Shown: piece after piece, positions 1-13,229 of the stretch | Layout of the letters: every line of letters begins with the position of its first letter | How positions within the stretch are numbered: the stretch's first letter is position 1 | NCBI GenBank assembly: GCA_026707335.1 | Contig: JAPOXB010000076.1 | Coordinates: 1-32,200 of the forward strand | Reading direction: 5' to 3' | DNA from: Chloroflexota bacterium | GTDB taxonomy: Bacteria > Chloroflexota > Dehalococcoidia > Bin125 | Length of the DNA: 32,200 nt | Made by a program: the position numbers and the translations under genes | The notes under the pieces: generated by a model | Told to the model about the DNA's origin: nothing | Databases searched by the model: none | Seen by the model: the letters and a program-made list of their open reading frames with translations, nothing else

Positions 1-665
1 GCGTCGATGCCCAGCGGCACGAGCGCCGCCACGGCCGCCCCGATCTCGGAGCCGACCAGCATCTGGCCGGTCGTTTCGATGGTCACGGAGACGAGGATCG
101 GGACTTCGCGGCCGGCCTCGGCGCAGGCGTCCTGCGCGCCGAGAATCGCGGCCTTGCCCTGCAGCAGGTCGTAGACGGTCTCGACCAGCAGCGCGTCGGC
201 GCCGCCGTCGAGCAGGCCGCGGGCCTGCTCCCGGTAGGCGGCGCTGAGGCTGTCGAAGTCGATCTGCCCCAGGCTGGGCAGCTTGGTGCCCGGCCCCATC
301 GACCCCACGACCCAGCGCGGACGGCCGTCCCCGGCGCTGCGCTCGTCGGCCGCCTCGCGCGCCAGGCTCGCGGCGGCGGCGTTGATCTCGTGGGCGCGGT
401 CGGCCAAGTCGTACTCCGCCAGCGTGATCGCCGAGGCGCCGAAGCTGTTGGTGAGCACCGCGTCGACGCCCGCATCGAGGTTGAGCCGGTGCAGCCGCCG
501 CACGACGTCGGGGTTGCACAGGTTGAGGTACTCGTTGCAGCCGTCGAGCCCGCCGAAGTCGTCGGGCGTCAGGCGGAAGCCCTGCAGGCCGGTGCCGGTG
601 GCGCTGTCGAAGATGACGACGCGCTCTCGCGCGGTGTCGAGCAAGGAGGGGCGTGGGGCCGACAC
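1..665 (-). CDS. Homocysteine S-methyltransferase domain protein (N-terminal part of MetH or a stand-alone methyltransferase), 3' end cut by window edge
   Basis: Reverse-strand translation from a GTG at 665 (SD-like GGAGAGGG upstream): VSAPRPSLLDTARERVVIFDSATGTGLQGFRLTPDDFGGLDGCNEYLNLCNPDVVRRLH...TNSFGASAITLAEYDLADRAHEIN...GSMGPGTKLPSLG...; typical Hcy-methyltransferase motifs. Divergent from metF. Confidence 0.85.
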   Translation of the reverse strand, partial: MSAPRPSLLDTARERVVIFDSATGTGLQGFRLTPDDFGGLDGCNEYLNLCNPDVVRRLHRLNLDAGVDAVLTNSFGASAITLAEYDLADRAHEINAAAASLAREAADERSAGDGRPRWVVGSMGPGTKLPSLGQIDFDSLSAAYREQARGLLDGGADALLVETVYDLLQGKAAILGAQDACAEAGREVPILVSVTIETTGQMLVGSEIGAAVAALVPLGID

Positions 666-851
666 TGGAATCCCTCTCCGGAACGATCCCGCCCGCCGCG
701 CCGGGTCGCCGGGTCCGCCCGTCGGCGCGCGTCCCGGCGGCGGCGACAGACGGCGATCGAGGCGGTGTTATGTGGCAGTGTACGGAGCCGGCGGCGCCCC
801 TCCCCACCCGGGTAGTCCCGCTCGCCGCATCTCCGGGTAGCATCGCGGGCG

Positions 852-3049
<2,198 letters not shown>

Positions 3050-3051
3050 CC

Positions 3052-4287
<1,236 letters not shown>

Positions 4288-4300
4288 GCCGCGGGCGCGG

Positions 4301-5521
4301 TCAGGGCGCGGCCGCCCGCTCCCGCTCGACCGCCGCCTGCCAGCGGTCGGCCAGGTCGGCCGAGCGGACCGTCTCCAGGACGTAGTCGCCGAACTCGCGC
4401 GACGTCGCGCCGGTGGCGCGGCCGGTCATCTGAATGCGCTTCTCGTACTGGCTGCAGAGGTCCATCGCCATGTCGAGCTTCTGGCCCAGGTCGGGGAAGC
4501 CGATGTGGCTGAGCAGCATCGCCGAGGCGCGGATCATCGACGAGGGGTCGGCGTACTGCGCGCGGCCCTCGCGGACCATGCGCGGGGCGGAGCCGTGGAT
4601 CGCCTCGAACATCGCGTAGCGCGTGCCGATGTTGGCGCTGCCGGCCGTGCCGACGCCGCCCTGAAACTCGGCCGCCTCGTCGGTCAGGATGTCGCCGTAG
4701 AGGTTGGGCAGCACCAGCACCTGGAAGCTCGTGCGCCGCTTCGGGTCGACGAGCTTGGCGGTCATGATGTCGATGTACCAGCCCTCCCAGCGGATGTCGG
4801 GGAAGTCCCGCGCGACCAGCCGGGCGGCGTCGAGGAAGGCGCCGTCAGTCGTCTTGACGACGTTGGCCTTCGTCACGACCGTGACGGACTCCTTGCCGTT
4901 CGCGCGGGCGTATTCGAAGGCCATGCGGATGATGCGCTCGGCGCCCGGGTCCGAGATGAGCCGGAAGTCCATGTTGATGTCGCCCAGCGAGAGGCCCTGG
5001 CTGCCCAGCGCGTACATGTCCTCCGTGTTCTCGCGGAAGAACATCCAGTCGATGCCCAGGCGCGGCACGCGCACCGGGCGCACGTTGGCGAACAGGTCGA
5101 GCTCCTTGCGCATGGCGACGTTGGCGCTCTCGATGTTGGGCCATTCGTCGCCCTGCTCCGGGGTGGTGGTGGGGCCCTTGAGCGTGACGTGGTAGTCGCG
5201 GATCTCGGCCAGCACGTCGTCGGGGATGGCCTTCTGCTGCGCGGCGCGGTTCTCGATCGTCAGCCCGTCGATCGTGCCGAACTCGACCTTGCCCGACGCC
5301 ACCTGGGCGGCCAGCAACTCCTCGAGCAAGCGCTGCGCCTCGGCGGCGATCGCGGGGCCGATGCCGTCGCCGCCGATGATGCCGATCTTGATCGTGTCGA
5401 GGGCGGCGAAGTCGGTCGGGGGCGGGGCCTCGCGGATCCCGGCCACGCGGGCCGCCTGCTGCTCCAGCAGCGTCCCGAACCGCTCCTGAGCCTCCGCGAT
5501 GCTGCCGACTTCCGCCACCAT
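4301..5521 (-). CDS. Isocitrate/isopropylmalate dehydrogenase family protein, probably isocitrate dehydrogenase
   Basis: ATG at 5521 with AAAGGGGG SD; IKIGIIGGDGIGP, LKGPTTTPEQ, ESANVAMRKELDLFANVRPV, FRENTEDMY, NLYGDILTDEAAEFQGGVGTAGSANIG, FEAIHGSAPRMVREGRAQYADPSSMIRA. Confidence 0.85.
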   Translation of the reverse strand: MVAEVGSIAEAQERFGTLLEQQAARVAGIREAPPPTDFAALDTIKIGIIGGDGIGPAIAAEAQRLLEELLAAQVASGKVEFGTIDGLTIENRAAQQKAIPDDVLAEIRDYHVTLKGPTTTPEQGDEWPNIESANVAMRKELDLFANVRPVRVPRLGIDWMFFRENTEDMYALGSQGLSLGDINMDFRLISDPGAERIIRMAFEYARANGKESVTVVTKANVVKTTDGAFLDAARLVARDFPDIRWEGWYIDIMTAKLVDPKRRTSFQVLVLPNLYGDILTDEAAEFQGGVGTAGSANIGTRYAMFEAIHGSAPRMVREGRAQYADPSSMIRASAMLLSHIGFPDLGQKLDMAMDLCSQYEKRIQMTGRATGATSREFGDYVLETVRSADLADRWQAAVERERAAAP

Positions 5522-5685
5522 GGCGCCCCCCTTTGCTGTCGGTACGGCCGGCGCCGGTGGAAACCAGCGCGCGCGCCGCGGCGGGCGTCGATTCGGCGAA
5601 CTCCCCCAAGAGCGCCGTCGCCCGGCCCATCGGAGTGTGCTGCAAGAGCGGGCGCGGCGCAATCGCGCCGGCCTCACTCGCATGC

Positions 5686-7683
5686 TCAGGAGGGAGCCTC
5701 GGGATCGAGCCCCAGATCGCGCAGGAACGCCGCCGGCGACGGCTCGCGGCCCAGGAAGTCGCGCACCAGCGCGTCGCCGTCGCGGGTGCCCCCGGGCTCC
5801 AGGATGCCCCGCCGGTAGGCGCGGCCCACCTCCGGCGCGGGCAGCCCCGCCTCGGCGAAGCGGGTGAACATGTCGTCGCCGGAAACCTTCGACCAGAGGT
5901 AGCCGTAGTAGCCGGCGTCGTAGCCGAAGAGGTGCCCGAAGCCGGCCTGGAAGTGCGTCTCCTCGGGGAAGGGGAAGCCGGTGATGGGGTGCAACTCCCG
6001 CGCCACGGCGTCGGTGTCCAGGGCCGCCCCGTCGCCGGCGGCGCGGGGACCGTGGTAGGCCATGTCGAGCCGCGAGAAGTAGATCTGCCGTAGCGTCGCG
6101 ATGCCGCTGCCGGCGTTCTTGGCCGCGACCATGCGCCGCACGAGCGCCTCCGGGATCGGGTCGCCCGTGCGGTGATGGCGGGTGAAGCCGCGCAGCACCT
6201 CGGGCTGCCAGCACCAGTGCTCCAGCATCTGCGACGGCGCCTCGACGAAGTCCCGCTCGACGCTGGTGCCCGAGAAGCGCAGGTAGCGGGCGCGGGTCAG
6301 CGTCTGGTGCAGGATGTGGCCGAACTCGTGGAAGAGCGTGACGACCTCGGAGTGCTGCAGCAGCGACGGCGCCGCCGGCGTGGGCTTGGTGAAGTTGGCG
6401 ACGATGGCGCTCACGGGGCGCTGGTAGCCCTCGCCGCCGGGCGCCGCCCGGCCGCCCTGCAGGGTGAACGCGGCCGCGTGGCCGAACTCGCCGGGGCGGG
6501 GATGCAGGTCCATGTAGAAGTGCCCCACGACCTCGCCGCTCGCCTGGTCTTCGATGTCGAAGAAGCGCACGTCGGGGTGCCACGCGCCGGCCTGGGGATG
6601 CGGCAGGAAGCGCACGCCGGTCAGCCCCTCGTAGACGGCGAAGAGTCCCTCCAGCACCGCGTCGAGGGGGAAGTACTCCGCCACCTCGAAGGCGTCGACG
6701 TCGTACTGTTCGCGGCGCAGCCGCTGCGTCAGGTAGCGCCAGTCCCAGATGTCGCATTCGCCGCCGTTGAGCGCGCGCAGGGCGGCCAGGTCCGACTCGG
6801 CCTTGGGGCGCACGCGCGCCTCGAGGTCGGTCAGGAAGTCCAGCACGAAGCCCGGCGAGCGGGCCACCCGGACCTCCGTGCGGTAGTCGGCCCACGAGGG
6901 GTAGTCGAGGATCGACGCGATCTCCGCGCGCAGTCCGATCGCCTCCTCCAGGATCGGCACGTTCGCCTCGGCGGCCTTGTTGTGGTTCTTGCGGAAGAGT
7001 TCCTCGCGCAGGGCGCCGTCGTGGGCGTTCTCCAGGAAGGGGATCAGGTCGGGGTAGTCCAGCGAGACGCGGTAGCGGGCCTCGCCCTCTCCGGGCTCCG
7101 TGCTCAGCCCGTCGATGTAGGCGTCCGGCAGCCCGTCCAGCCGGGCGCGCGAGACGACGATCGCGTCCTCGTACTCGTCGATGTTGCGGCGGAAGGCGAT
7201 CCCCAGCCGCACCAGGCGCTCCTTGAGGTCCTGCAGGCGGCTCCGCTCGGGCTTCCCCAGCCGCATGCCGTTGCGGCGGAAGTCACGCAACTCGAAGTCG
7301 AGGAAGCGGGCCGCCTCCGGTGCCATCGCCCGGTCCTGCGACGCCCCGTCGAGCGCGCGCAGGGCCGTGTCGAGTTCCTCGCGGAAGCCGAGGCCGGTCG
7401 CGAAGGTGTCGAGCTTCTCCTCGCCCGCGTGGGCGGCCTCGCGCAGGGCGGCGTCGGCGGCGACCTGCGAGAGGAAGCCGTAGCGCCCGCCCGCCTGCGT
7501 CAGCAGGTCGCTGATCTCGTCGAGCGGGTGCAGCGTGTTCTCGACGCCGCGGCCGGCGTCGGGCACGGCGGCGATCTCCCCGACCAGCGCTTCCGCGCGG
7601 GCGATGGCGGAGTCGACCCCGGCCTCGACATCGCCGGCGCTGACCGACGCGTAGTCGAAGGGGACGGCGTGTTCGGGGTCCAT
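5686..7683 (-). CDS. M3 family oligopeptidase (thimet/oligopeptidase-like)
   Basis: ATG at 7683 after GAGAGAGGA; 665 aa; VVTLFHEFGHILHQTLT zinc motif, YFHMDLHPRPGEFGHAAAFTLQ-type region, DFVEAPSQMLEHWCW, YDAGYYGYLWSKV. The ORF track extension to 8229 is out of place (overlaps rmuC). Confidence 0.92.
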   Translation of the reverse strand: MDPEHAVPFDYASVSAGDVEAGVDSAIARAEALVGEIAAVPDAGRGVENTLHPLDEISDLLTQAGGRYGFLSQVAADAALREAAHAGEEKLDTFATGLGFREELDTALRALDGASQDRAMAPEAARFLDFELRDFRRNGMRLGKPERSRLQDLKERLVRLGIAFRRNIDEYEDAIVVSRARLDGLPDAYIDGLSTEPGEGEARYRVSLDYPDLIPFLENAHDGALREELFRKNHNKAAEANVPILEEAIGLRAEIASILDYPSWADYRTEVRVARSPGFVLDFLTDLEARVRPKAESDLAALRALNGGECDIWDWRYLTQRLRREQYDVDAFEVAEYFPLDAVLEGLFAVYEGLTGVRFLPHPQAGAWHPDVRFFDIEDQASGEVVGHFYMDLHPRPGEFGHAAAFTLQGGRAAPGGEGYQRPVSAIVANFTKPTPAAPSLLQHSEVVTLFHEFGHILHQTLTRARYLRFSGTSVERDFVEAPSQMLEHWCWQPEVLRGFTRHHRTGDPIPEALVRRMVAAKNAGSGIATLRQIYFSRLDMAYHGPRAAGDGAALDTDAVARELHPITGFPFPEETHFQAGFGHLFGYDAGYYGYLWSKVSGDDMFTRFAEAGLPAPEVGRAYRRGILEPGGTRDGDALVRDFLGREPSPAAFLRDLGLDPEAPS

Positions 7684-7837
7684 CGCGTTCCTCTCTCGCG
7701 TGCGCCGGGCGTGGGCGTCCAGCGGGCAGGTTAACAGCGGAGTCCCCGTCGCTGTGCCCACGGGCCGCGCGCGTGCGACCATGGGGGCGCCGCGCCGGGG
7801 AGTCGCGCCGCGCGGCGCAGGACGGGAGGCTGCCGGC

Positions 7838-9031
7838 ATGGAGATCGCGGTGGGGGTCCTCGTGGCGCTGGTGGTCGTGCTGGCGGCGGGGCTGCTGATG
7901 CAGCGCCGCGCCGCGGCCCGGCGCGACGAGGCGCAGTCGGCCGCGGCCGCCGACCTGCTGGCGACGCTGCGGCCGGAGCTGGCCTCGTTGCAGCAGCAGG
8001 CGCTGCAGCAGAACAACGAGCAGTTCATGGCCCTGGCCAAGACGCAGCTGGGCGCCGAAACGGCCCGAGGCGAGGAGCAGTTGCGCGCGCGCGGCGAGGC
8101 CATCGAGAAGGGCCTGACCCGCGTCGGCGAGACGCTCGACTCGATGAAGAAGTTCGTGCAGGAGGTGGACTCGAAGCGGGCCGAGAGCATCACGCAACTG
8201 ACGGCGCTGACCGAGGCCGGCCAGCGCACGATGCAGAACCTGGGGGCCGAGACCGCCCGCCTGCAACGGACCTTGAGCGGCGGTCAGACGCGGGGCCAGT
8301 GGGGCGAGCGGATGGCGGAGGACGTGCTGCGCGTGGCGGGGATGCTGGAGGGACTCAACTACCGCAAGAACCGCCAACTCGAAGGCGGAAGCGGCCGGCC
8401 CGACTACACGTTCCTGCTGCCGCAGGATCGAGTGCTGCACATGGACGTGAAGTTCCCGCTGGCCGGCTACCTGCGGTACCTGGAGGCCGGTAGCGAGGCG
8501 GACCGGGAGACGGCGACGAGTGACTTCCTGCGCGACGTCCGCCAGCGCGTCCGCGAGGTGACCACGCGCGACTACATCGATCCCACGGCGGGCACGCTCG
8601 ACTACGTGCTGGTCTTCATCCCCAACGAGCAGGTGTACGGCTTCATCCACCAGCACGACGCGACGATCGCGGACTCGGCGCTGGAGAAGCGGGTGGTGCT
8701 GTGCTCGCCGCTGACGCTGTTCGCGGTGCTGGCGGTGATCCGGCAGTCGGTGGAATCGGTCCGGCTGGAGGAGCACGCGCACGAGATCCTGGCGGCGCTC
8801 GATGCGTTCCAGCGCGAGTGGGGCAAGTACCAGGACGCGGTCGAGACGGTCGGCCGGCGGATCACGTCGGCCCAGAACGCCTACGGCGACCTCAGCGGCA
8901 CGCGCACGCGCCAACTGGAGCGCCAACTCGATAAGGTGAAGCAGCTGCGCGAGCAGACCGGCATCGACGCGGGCGCGGGGCTGGAGAGCGGAGACGCTCC
9001 GGAGGAACTTCCGGCTCGCGTCGATCCGTAG
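7838..9031 (+). CDS. rmuC: DNA recombination protein RmuC
   Basis: N-terminal TM helix MEIAVGVLVALVVVLAAGLLM, coiled coil, RGQWGERMAEDVLRVAGMLEGLNYRKN, PDYTFLLPQDRVLHMDVKFPL, VLCSPLTLFAVLAVIRQ; GGGAGG SD before ATG 7838. Confidence 0.92.
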   Translation: MEIAVGVLVALVVVLAAGLLMQRRAAARRDEAQSAAAADLLATLRPELASLQQQALQQNNEQFMALAKTQLGAETARGEEQLRARGEAIEKGLTRVGETLDSMKKFVQEVDSKRAESITQLTALTEAGQRTMQNLGAETARLQRTLSGGQTRGQWGERMAEDVLRVAGMLEGLNYRKNRQLEGGSGRPDYTFLLPQDRVLHMDVKFPLAGYLRYLEAGSEADRETATSDFLRDVRQRVREVTTRDYIDPTAGTLDYVLVFIPNEQVYGFIHQHDATIADSALEKRVVLCSPLTLFAVLAVIRQSVESVRLEEHAHEILAALDAFQREWGKYQDAVETVGRRITSAQNAYGDLSGTRTRQLERQLDKVKQLREQTGIDAGAGLESGDAPEELPARVDP

Positions 9032-9073
9032 CGGCTATCCTCCGAGGGACGCTATCAGGAAGAGTGGACCCCA

Positions 9074-10477
9074 GTGACCGACGACGACCTCAACTTCGCT
9101 TCGATCAGACAACTCGCGGAGTTGGTGCGGGAGAAGCAGATCTCCCCGCTGGAGCTGATGGACCACACGCTGGCCCGCATCGAGGCGCTCAACCCACAGT
9201 TGAACGCGGTCGTCCAACTCGACGCGGAGGCGGCGCGGGCGGAAGCGGCCGCGCAGACGGCGCGGCTCGCCGCCGGGGAGGATCTCGGGCCGCTGGGCGG
9301 CGTGCCCGCCGGGATCAAGGACCTGGAGAACGCCAAGGGCTTCATCACGACGTTTGGGTCGCCGCTGCACGCGCACGACGCGCCAGCGGACTTCGACGAC
9401 GTGCACATCGAGCGGCTCAAGGCGGCGGGCGCGATCGTGGTGGGCAAGACCAACACACCCGAGTTCGGCATGTTCGCCTTCACCAACAACGAGGTCTTCG
9501 GGGTGACGCGCAACCCCTGGAACCTGGAGCGCACGGCCGGCGGATCGAGCGGCGGCTCCTCGGCCGCCCTCGCGTCGGGGATGCTGGCCCTGGCCACGGC
9601 ATCGGACGGGGGCGGCTCGATCCGGATTCCGGCCTGCTACACGGGGCTGTACGGGCTCAAGCCGTCCTTCGGGCGCGTGCCGATCGCGCCGCGCCGGCAC
9701 GACTTCTGGCTTGACACCAGCGTCTACGGCCCGTTGACGCGGACCGTGGCCGACGCCGTGCTGCTGATGGACGTCATGGCGGGCCCGGACGACCGCGACC
9801 GCAACACGCTGCCGGCAGAGCCGCGCTCGTACGGGGAGCGGGTGACGGAGGCGCTGCCGCCGCTGCGCATCGCCTTCAACCGCACCCTGGGCGTCACGCG
9901 GCTGCAGACCGACGTCGAGCGGGAGGTCGAGGCGGCGGTGGCGGTCTTCCGGGAGCTGGGGCACGAGGTGGAGGAGAACGACGACGCGATCCCGGAGACG
10001 GGCCGCTTCTGGAACGACGTGATGGGGTGGACCAACGTCGCGATGCACTGGCAGGACTACACGACGCGCCACAGCGAGTACGGGGAGGCGGTCGTGCAGA
10101 TCCTCGACCACGGCCTGGGCCTCGACCCGGAGCGGATGGGGCGCTTCATGGAGCTGCGGCAGACGATCACGGCCTGGACGGCGGAGTTGTTCGGCGCCTA
10201 CGACCTGCTGCTGACGCCCACCCTGCCGACGGAGGCCTTCGCCGCGTCGGGGCCGGTCCCGCTCACGCTGTACGGCGAGAAGTTCGTCCCCATCGCGATG
10301 ACCTACCCGTTCAACTTCAGCGGCCACCCGGCGGCCAGCGTGCCCGCGGGCCTGACCGACGCGGGCCTGCCCTGCGGCCTGCAGATCGTGGGGCCGCGCT
10401 TCGGCGACGCCCTCGTGCTGCGGGCGTCGCTGGCGTACGAGGAGGCGCGGCCCTGGGACCGCTGGCCGCGCCACTGA
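9074..10477 (+). CDS. Amidase (amidase-signature family)
   Basis: GTG start; [79 protein letters not shown] with Lys/Ser/Ser catalytic residues visible. Confidence 0.92.
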   Translation: MTDDDLNFASIRQLAELVREKQISPLELMDHTLARIEALNPQLNAVVQLDAEAARAEAAAQTARLAAGEDLGPLGGVPAGIKDLENAKGFITTFGSPLHAHDAPADFDDVHIERLKAAGAIVVGKTNTPEFGMFAFTNNEVFGVTRNPWNLERTAGGSSGGSSAALASGMLALATASDGGGSIRIPACYTGLYGLKPSFGRVPIAPRRHDFWLDTSVYGPLTRTVADAVLLMDVMAGPDDRDRNTLPAEPRSYGERVTEALPPLRIAFNRTLGVTRLQTDVEREVEAAVAVFRELGHEVEENDDAIPETGRFWNDVMGWTNVAMHWQDYTTRHSEYGEAVVQILDHGLGLDPERMGRFMELRQTITAWTAELFGAYDLLLTPTLPTEAFAASGPVPLTLYGEKFVPIAMTYPFNFSGHPAASVPAGLTDAGLPCGLQIVGPRFGDALVLRASLAYEEARPWDRWPRH

Positions 10478-10556
10478 GGGCCGATCGCCGGCGCAGGCGT
10501 CGATATACTCGATGCTCGCCGGCCCACGGCACGCGCACGCACACCTTGGGGGCTCA

Positions 10557-13196
10557 ATGATCAGCCACGACGACCCCACGGGTCCGAACGTCCTGACGCA
10601 GGAGGAGGCCGCCGCTCGAGCGGCCGTGATCCACGGCGTCGAATACGACCTAGCCCTCTCGCTGCGAGCCGGCGCGCCCGGCTACGACGGCGACGTCACG
10701 ATCCGCTTCGAGCACCGCGACCCGTCGGCGGGCGTCTTCCTCGACTGCACGGGCGAAGAGATCGTCCGCCTCGACGTCAACGACGCCGACGCGCTGGAGT
10801 CGGAGGGGGTGCGCTGGTCGCGCAACCGGCTGGAGTTGCCCGGGGCGCTGCTGCGCGAGGCGAACATCGTGCGGATCGTGTACCGCAACGCCTACGACCA
10901 CAGCGGCGTGGGGCTGCATCAGTTCCGCGACCCGGAGGACGGCGCGGAGTACCTCTACACCCAGTTCGAGCCCTACGAAGCGCACCGCATGCTGCCCTGC
11001 TTCGACCAGCCCGACATCAAGGCGCGCTACCGGCTGCGTGTCGCGGCGCCCAGCGAGTGGGTGGTGGTGTCGAACGCGCCCGAGACGGGCGCCGCGCCCG
11101 CGCCCGGCCCCTCCGATGACGCCGACGGCGAGCCGGCGCGCACCCTGCACGAGTTCGCCCAGACGCAACTCTTCAGCCCCTACCTGCTGGCGCTGATCGC
11201 GGGGCCGTACCACGTCTTCACCGACAGCCACGCCGGCGATGGGAACGGCGAGACACCGCTGGGCATCTACTGCCGCAAGTCGCTGGCGGACTACATGGAC
11301 CCGGAGGAGTTCTTCGAGATCACGAAGCAGGGGCTGACCTTCTTCGCCGACTTCTTCGACTGGCCCTACCCGTTCGAGAAGTACGACCAACTCTTCGTGC
11401 CGGAGTTCAACTTCGGCGCGATGGAGAACGTGGGCGCGATCACGTTCAGCGAGCGCATGGTCTTCCGCGACCCGCCCACCGACCTGCAGCGCCTCAATCG
11501 CGCCGAGGTCGTGCTGCACGAGATGGCGCACATGTGGTTCGGCGACCTGGTGACGATGCGCTGGTGGAACGACCTCTGGCTGAACGAGAGCTTCGCGACG
11601 TACATGTCGTACCTGGCGATGGAGGAGGCGACGCGCTTCCGCGGCGGCGCCTGGCCGGCCTTCCACGCGCGCATGAAGGCCTGGGCCTACGAGCAGGACC
11701 AACTGGTCACGACGCACCCGATCTCGGGCGAGGTGCCCGACACCGACGCGACCTTCCTCAACTTCGACGGCATCACCTACGGCAAGGGGGCGTCGGTGCT
11801 GAAGCAGCTCGTCGCGGCGATCGGGCCGGCCGGCTTCCGCGAGGGCATGCGCCACTACTTCCGCACGCACGCCTGGGGCAGCACGACGCTGTCCGAGTTC
11901 CTGGCGGCGCTGTCGCACGGGGCCGGGCGGGAACTGGAGGGGTGGTCGCAGTCGTGGCTCGAGCAGGCGGGGCTGAACACGCTGCGCGCCGAGTGGGAGG
12001 CCCCGGACGGACGCCTGCCGGGGCTGGCCGTGGTCCAGGACGCGCCCGAGGACCATCCGACGCTGCGCCCGCACCGGGTCGAGATCGCCCTGTTCGACGC
12101 GGACGCCGACGGCGCGCCGTCCTTGCGGACGGCCGTCCCGGCCGACGTCGAGGGCGAGCGCACGGTGATCGAGGCGCTCGCGGGGGCAGACGCGCCGGCG
12201 GCGGTCTTCCCCAACTACGACGACCACGGCTACGCGAAGATCGCGCTCGACCCGGTCTCGCTCGACTTCGTGCGGGAGCGGCTGGAGCGCTTCGAGGATC
12301 CGCTGCTGCGGCTGCAGCTCTGGCAGTCGCTGTGGGAGATGGTGCGCGACCGGCAGTTCCGCTCGACCGACTGGCTGGCGATGGTGCGCGCCAAGCTGCC
12401 GCACGAGCCGGCGCTGGAGCTGGTCTCGACGACGCTGGCGCACGCGCAGCACGCGGTCGGCAGCTACGTGCCGGAGCCGCGCCGGCTGGAGGAGGCGCGC
12501 GCGCTGTTCGAGCTGGCGGGGGAGCAGCTGCCTCGGGCCGCGAGCCAGGACCTGCGCATCACCTGGGCGCGCAACCTCGTGGCGGCGGCGGCGGAGCCCG
12601 ACACGGTGGCCGCCGCCTGGCGGCTCGTCGATGAGGGCAGCGGCGTCGAGGGCTTCGAGCTGGACCAGGACATGCGCTGGTCGCTGGCGATCCGGTCGGC
12701 CGCGTACAGCCTGCCCGACGCGGAGGCGCGCCTGGCGGGCGAGCGGGAGCGGGACGGCAGCGACCGCGGGCAGCGGTCGCTGGAGACGGCGGCGGTGGCG
12801 CGCCCGGAGCGAAGCGTGAAGGCCGCCGCCTGGACCCGCTTCCGCGAGGACCGCGAGTCGTCGCTGCACATCATCCGCTCGGCGATGGGCGGCTTCTGGT
12901 CGAACCGGACCTGGTGGCTGGAGGAGGAAGTGCTGCAGCGCCAGTACGTGACGCGCTTCTTTTCGGAGATCCGGGCCATCTTCGAGGGCCGCGACAAGGA
13001 CTTCGCGGTCAACTATTTCCGGCAGCTCTACCCGTCGCACATCCCGACGGAGGACACGATCAGCCGCACGCGCGCGGTGCTCGAGGCGCTGAACCCGGAC
13101 GAGGTGCTGCTGCGCCGCAACCTGCGCGAGGCGCTCGACGAGGCAGAGCGCGCCGAGGCCTGCCGCACGTTCGCGGCGTCCCCCGCCGCTGAGTAG
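10557..13196 (+). CDS. pepN: M1 family aminopeptidase N with ERAP1-like C-terminal domain
   Basis: MISHDDPTGPNVLTQEEAAARAAVIHGVEYDLAL..., FNFGAMENVGAITFSE, VVLHEMAHMWFGDLVTMRWWNDLWLNESFATYMSYL (HExxH-x18-E). Start set at internal ATG 10557. Confidence 0.93.
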   Translation: MISHDDPTGPNVLTQEEAAARAAVIHGVEYDLALSLRAGAPGYDGDVTIRFEHRDPSAGVFLDCTGEEIVRLDVNDADALESEGVRWSRNRLELPGALLREANIVRIVYRNAYDHSGVGLHQFRDPEDGAEYLYTQFEPYEAHRMLPCFDQPDIKARYRLRVAAPSEWVVVSNAPETGAAPAPGPSDDADGEPARTLHEFAQTQLFSPYLLALIAGPYHVFTDSHAGDGNGETPLGIYCRKSLADYMDPEEFFEITKQGLTFFADFFDWPYPFEKYDQLFVPEFNFGAMENVGAITFSERMVFRDPPTDLQRLNRAEVVLHEMAHMWFGDLVTMRWWNDLWLNESFATYMSYLAMEEATRFRGGAWPAFHARMKAWAYEQDQLVTTHPISGEVPDTDATFLNFDGITYGKGASVLKQLVAAIGPAGFREGMRHYFRTHAWGSTTLSEFLAALSHGAGRELEGWSQSWLEQAGLNTLRAEWEAPDGRLPGLAVVQDAPEDHPTLRPHRVEIALFDADADGAPSLRTAVPADVEGERTVIEALAGADAPAAVFPNYDDHGYAKIALDPVSLDFVRERLERFEDPLLRLQLWQSLWEMVRDRQFRSTDWLAMVRAKLPHEPALELVSTTLAHAQHAVGSYVPEPRRLEEARALFELAGEQLPRAASQDLRITWARNLVAAAAEPDTVAAAWRLVDEGSGVEGFELDQDMRWSLAIRSAAYSLPDAEARLAGERERDGSDRGQRSLETAAVARPERSVKAAAWTRFREDRESSLHIIRSAMGGFWSNRTWWLEEEVLQRQYVTRFFSEIRAIFEGRDKDFAVNYFRQLYPSHIPTEDTISRTRAVLEALNPDEVLLRRNLREALDEAERAEACRTFAASPAAE

Positions 13197-13229
13197 CGGG
13201 CGGGCGGCGGCGGGAGAGCGGGGCGAGGC

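Noticed and set aside
666-851. SAM or SAH riboswitch upstream of methyl-cycle genes
   Set aside because: Could not match conserved core sequences by eye; needs a covariance model search.
5651-5670. GGCGC-GATT-GCGCC hairpin between the M3 peptidase and IDH-like genes as intrinsic terminator
   Set aside because: Only a 5-bp stem and no T-tract; expected by chance at this GC content.
5522-6895. N-terminal extension of the isocitrate-dehydrogenase-like ORF (864 aa in the track)
   Set aside because: Out-of-frame reading of the M3 peptidase gene; true start at 5521 has an SD.
6172-7734. 520-aa forward ORF antisense to the M3 peptidase, and similar ORFs antisense to korA (23829-25451) and korB (25639-26763)
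   Set aside because: Biased shadow translations without recognisable domains.
8011-8027. GAAC...GTTC in rmuC as a second LexA-like site
   Set aside because: Spacing is 8 nt instead of 4 and it lies inside coding sequence.
7684-8229. N-terminal extension of the M3 peptidase ORF (847 aa in the track)
   Set aside because: Antisense to rmuC with low-complexity S/A/R composition; true start 7683 has an SD.
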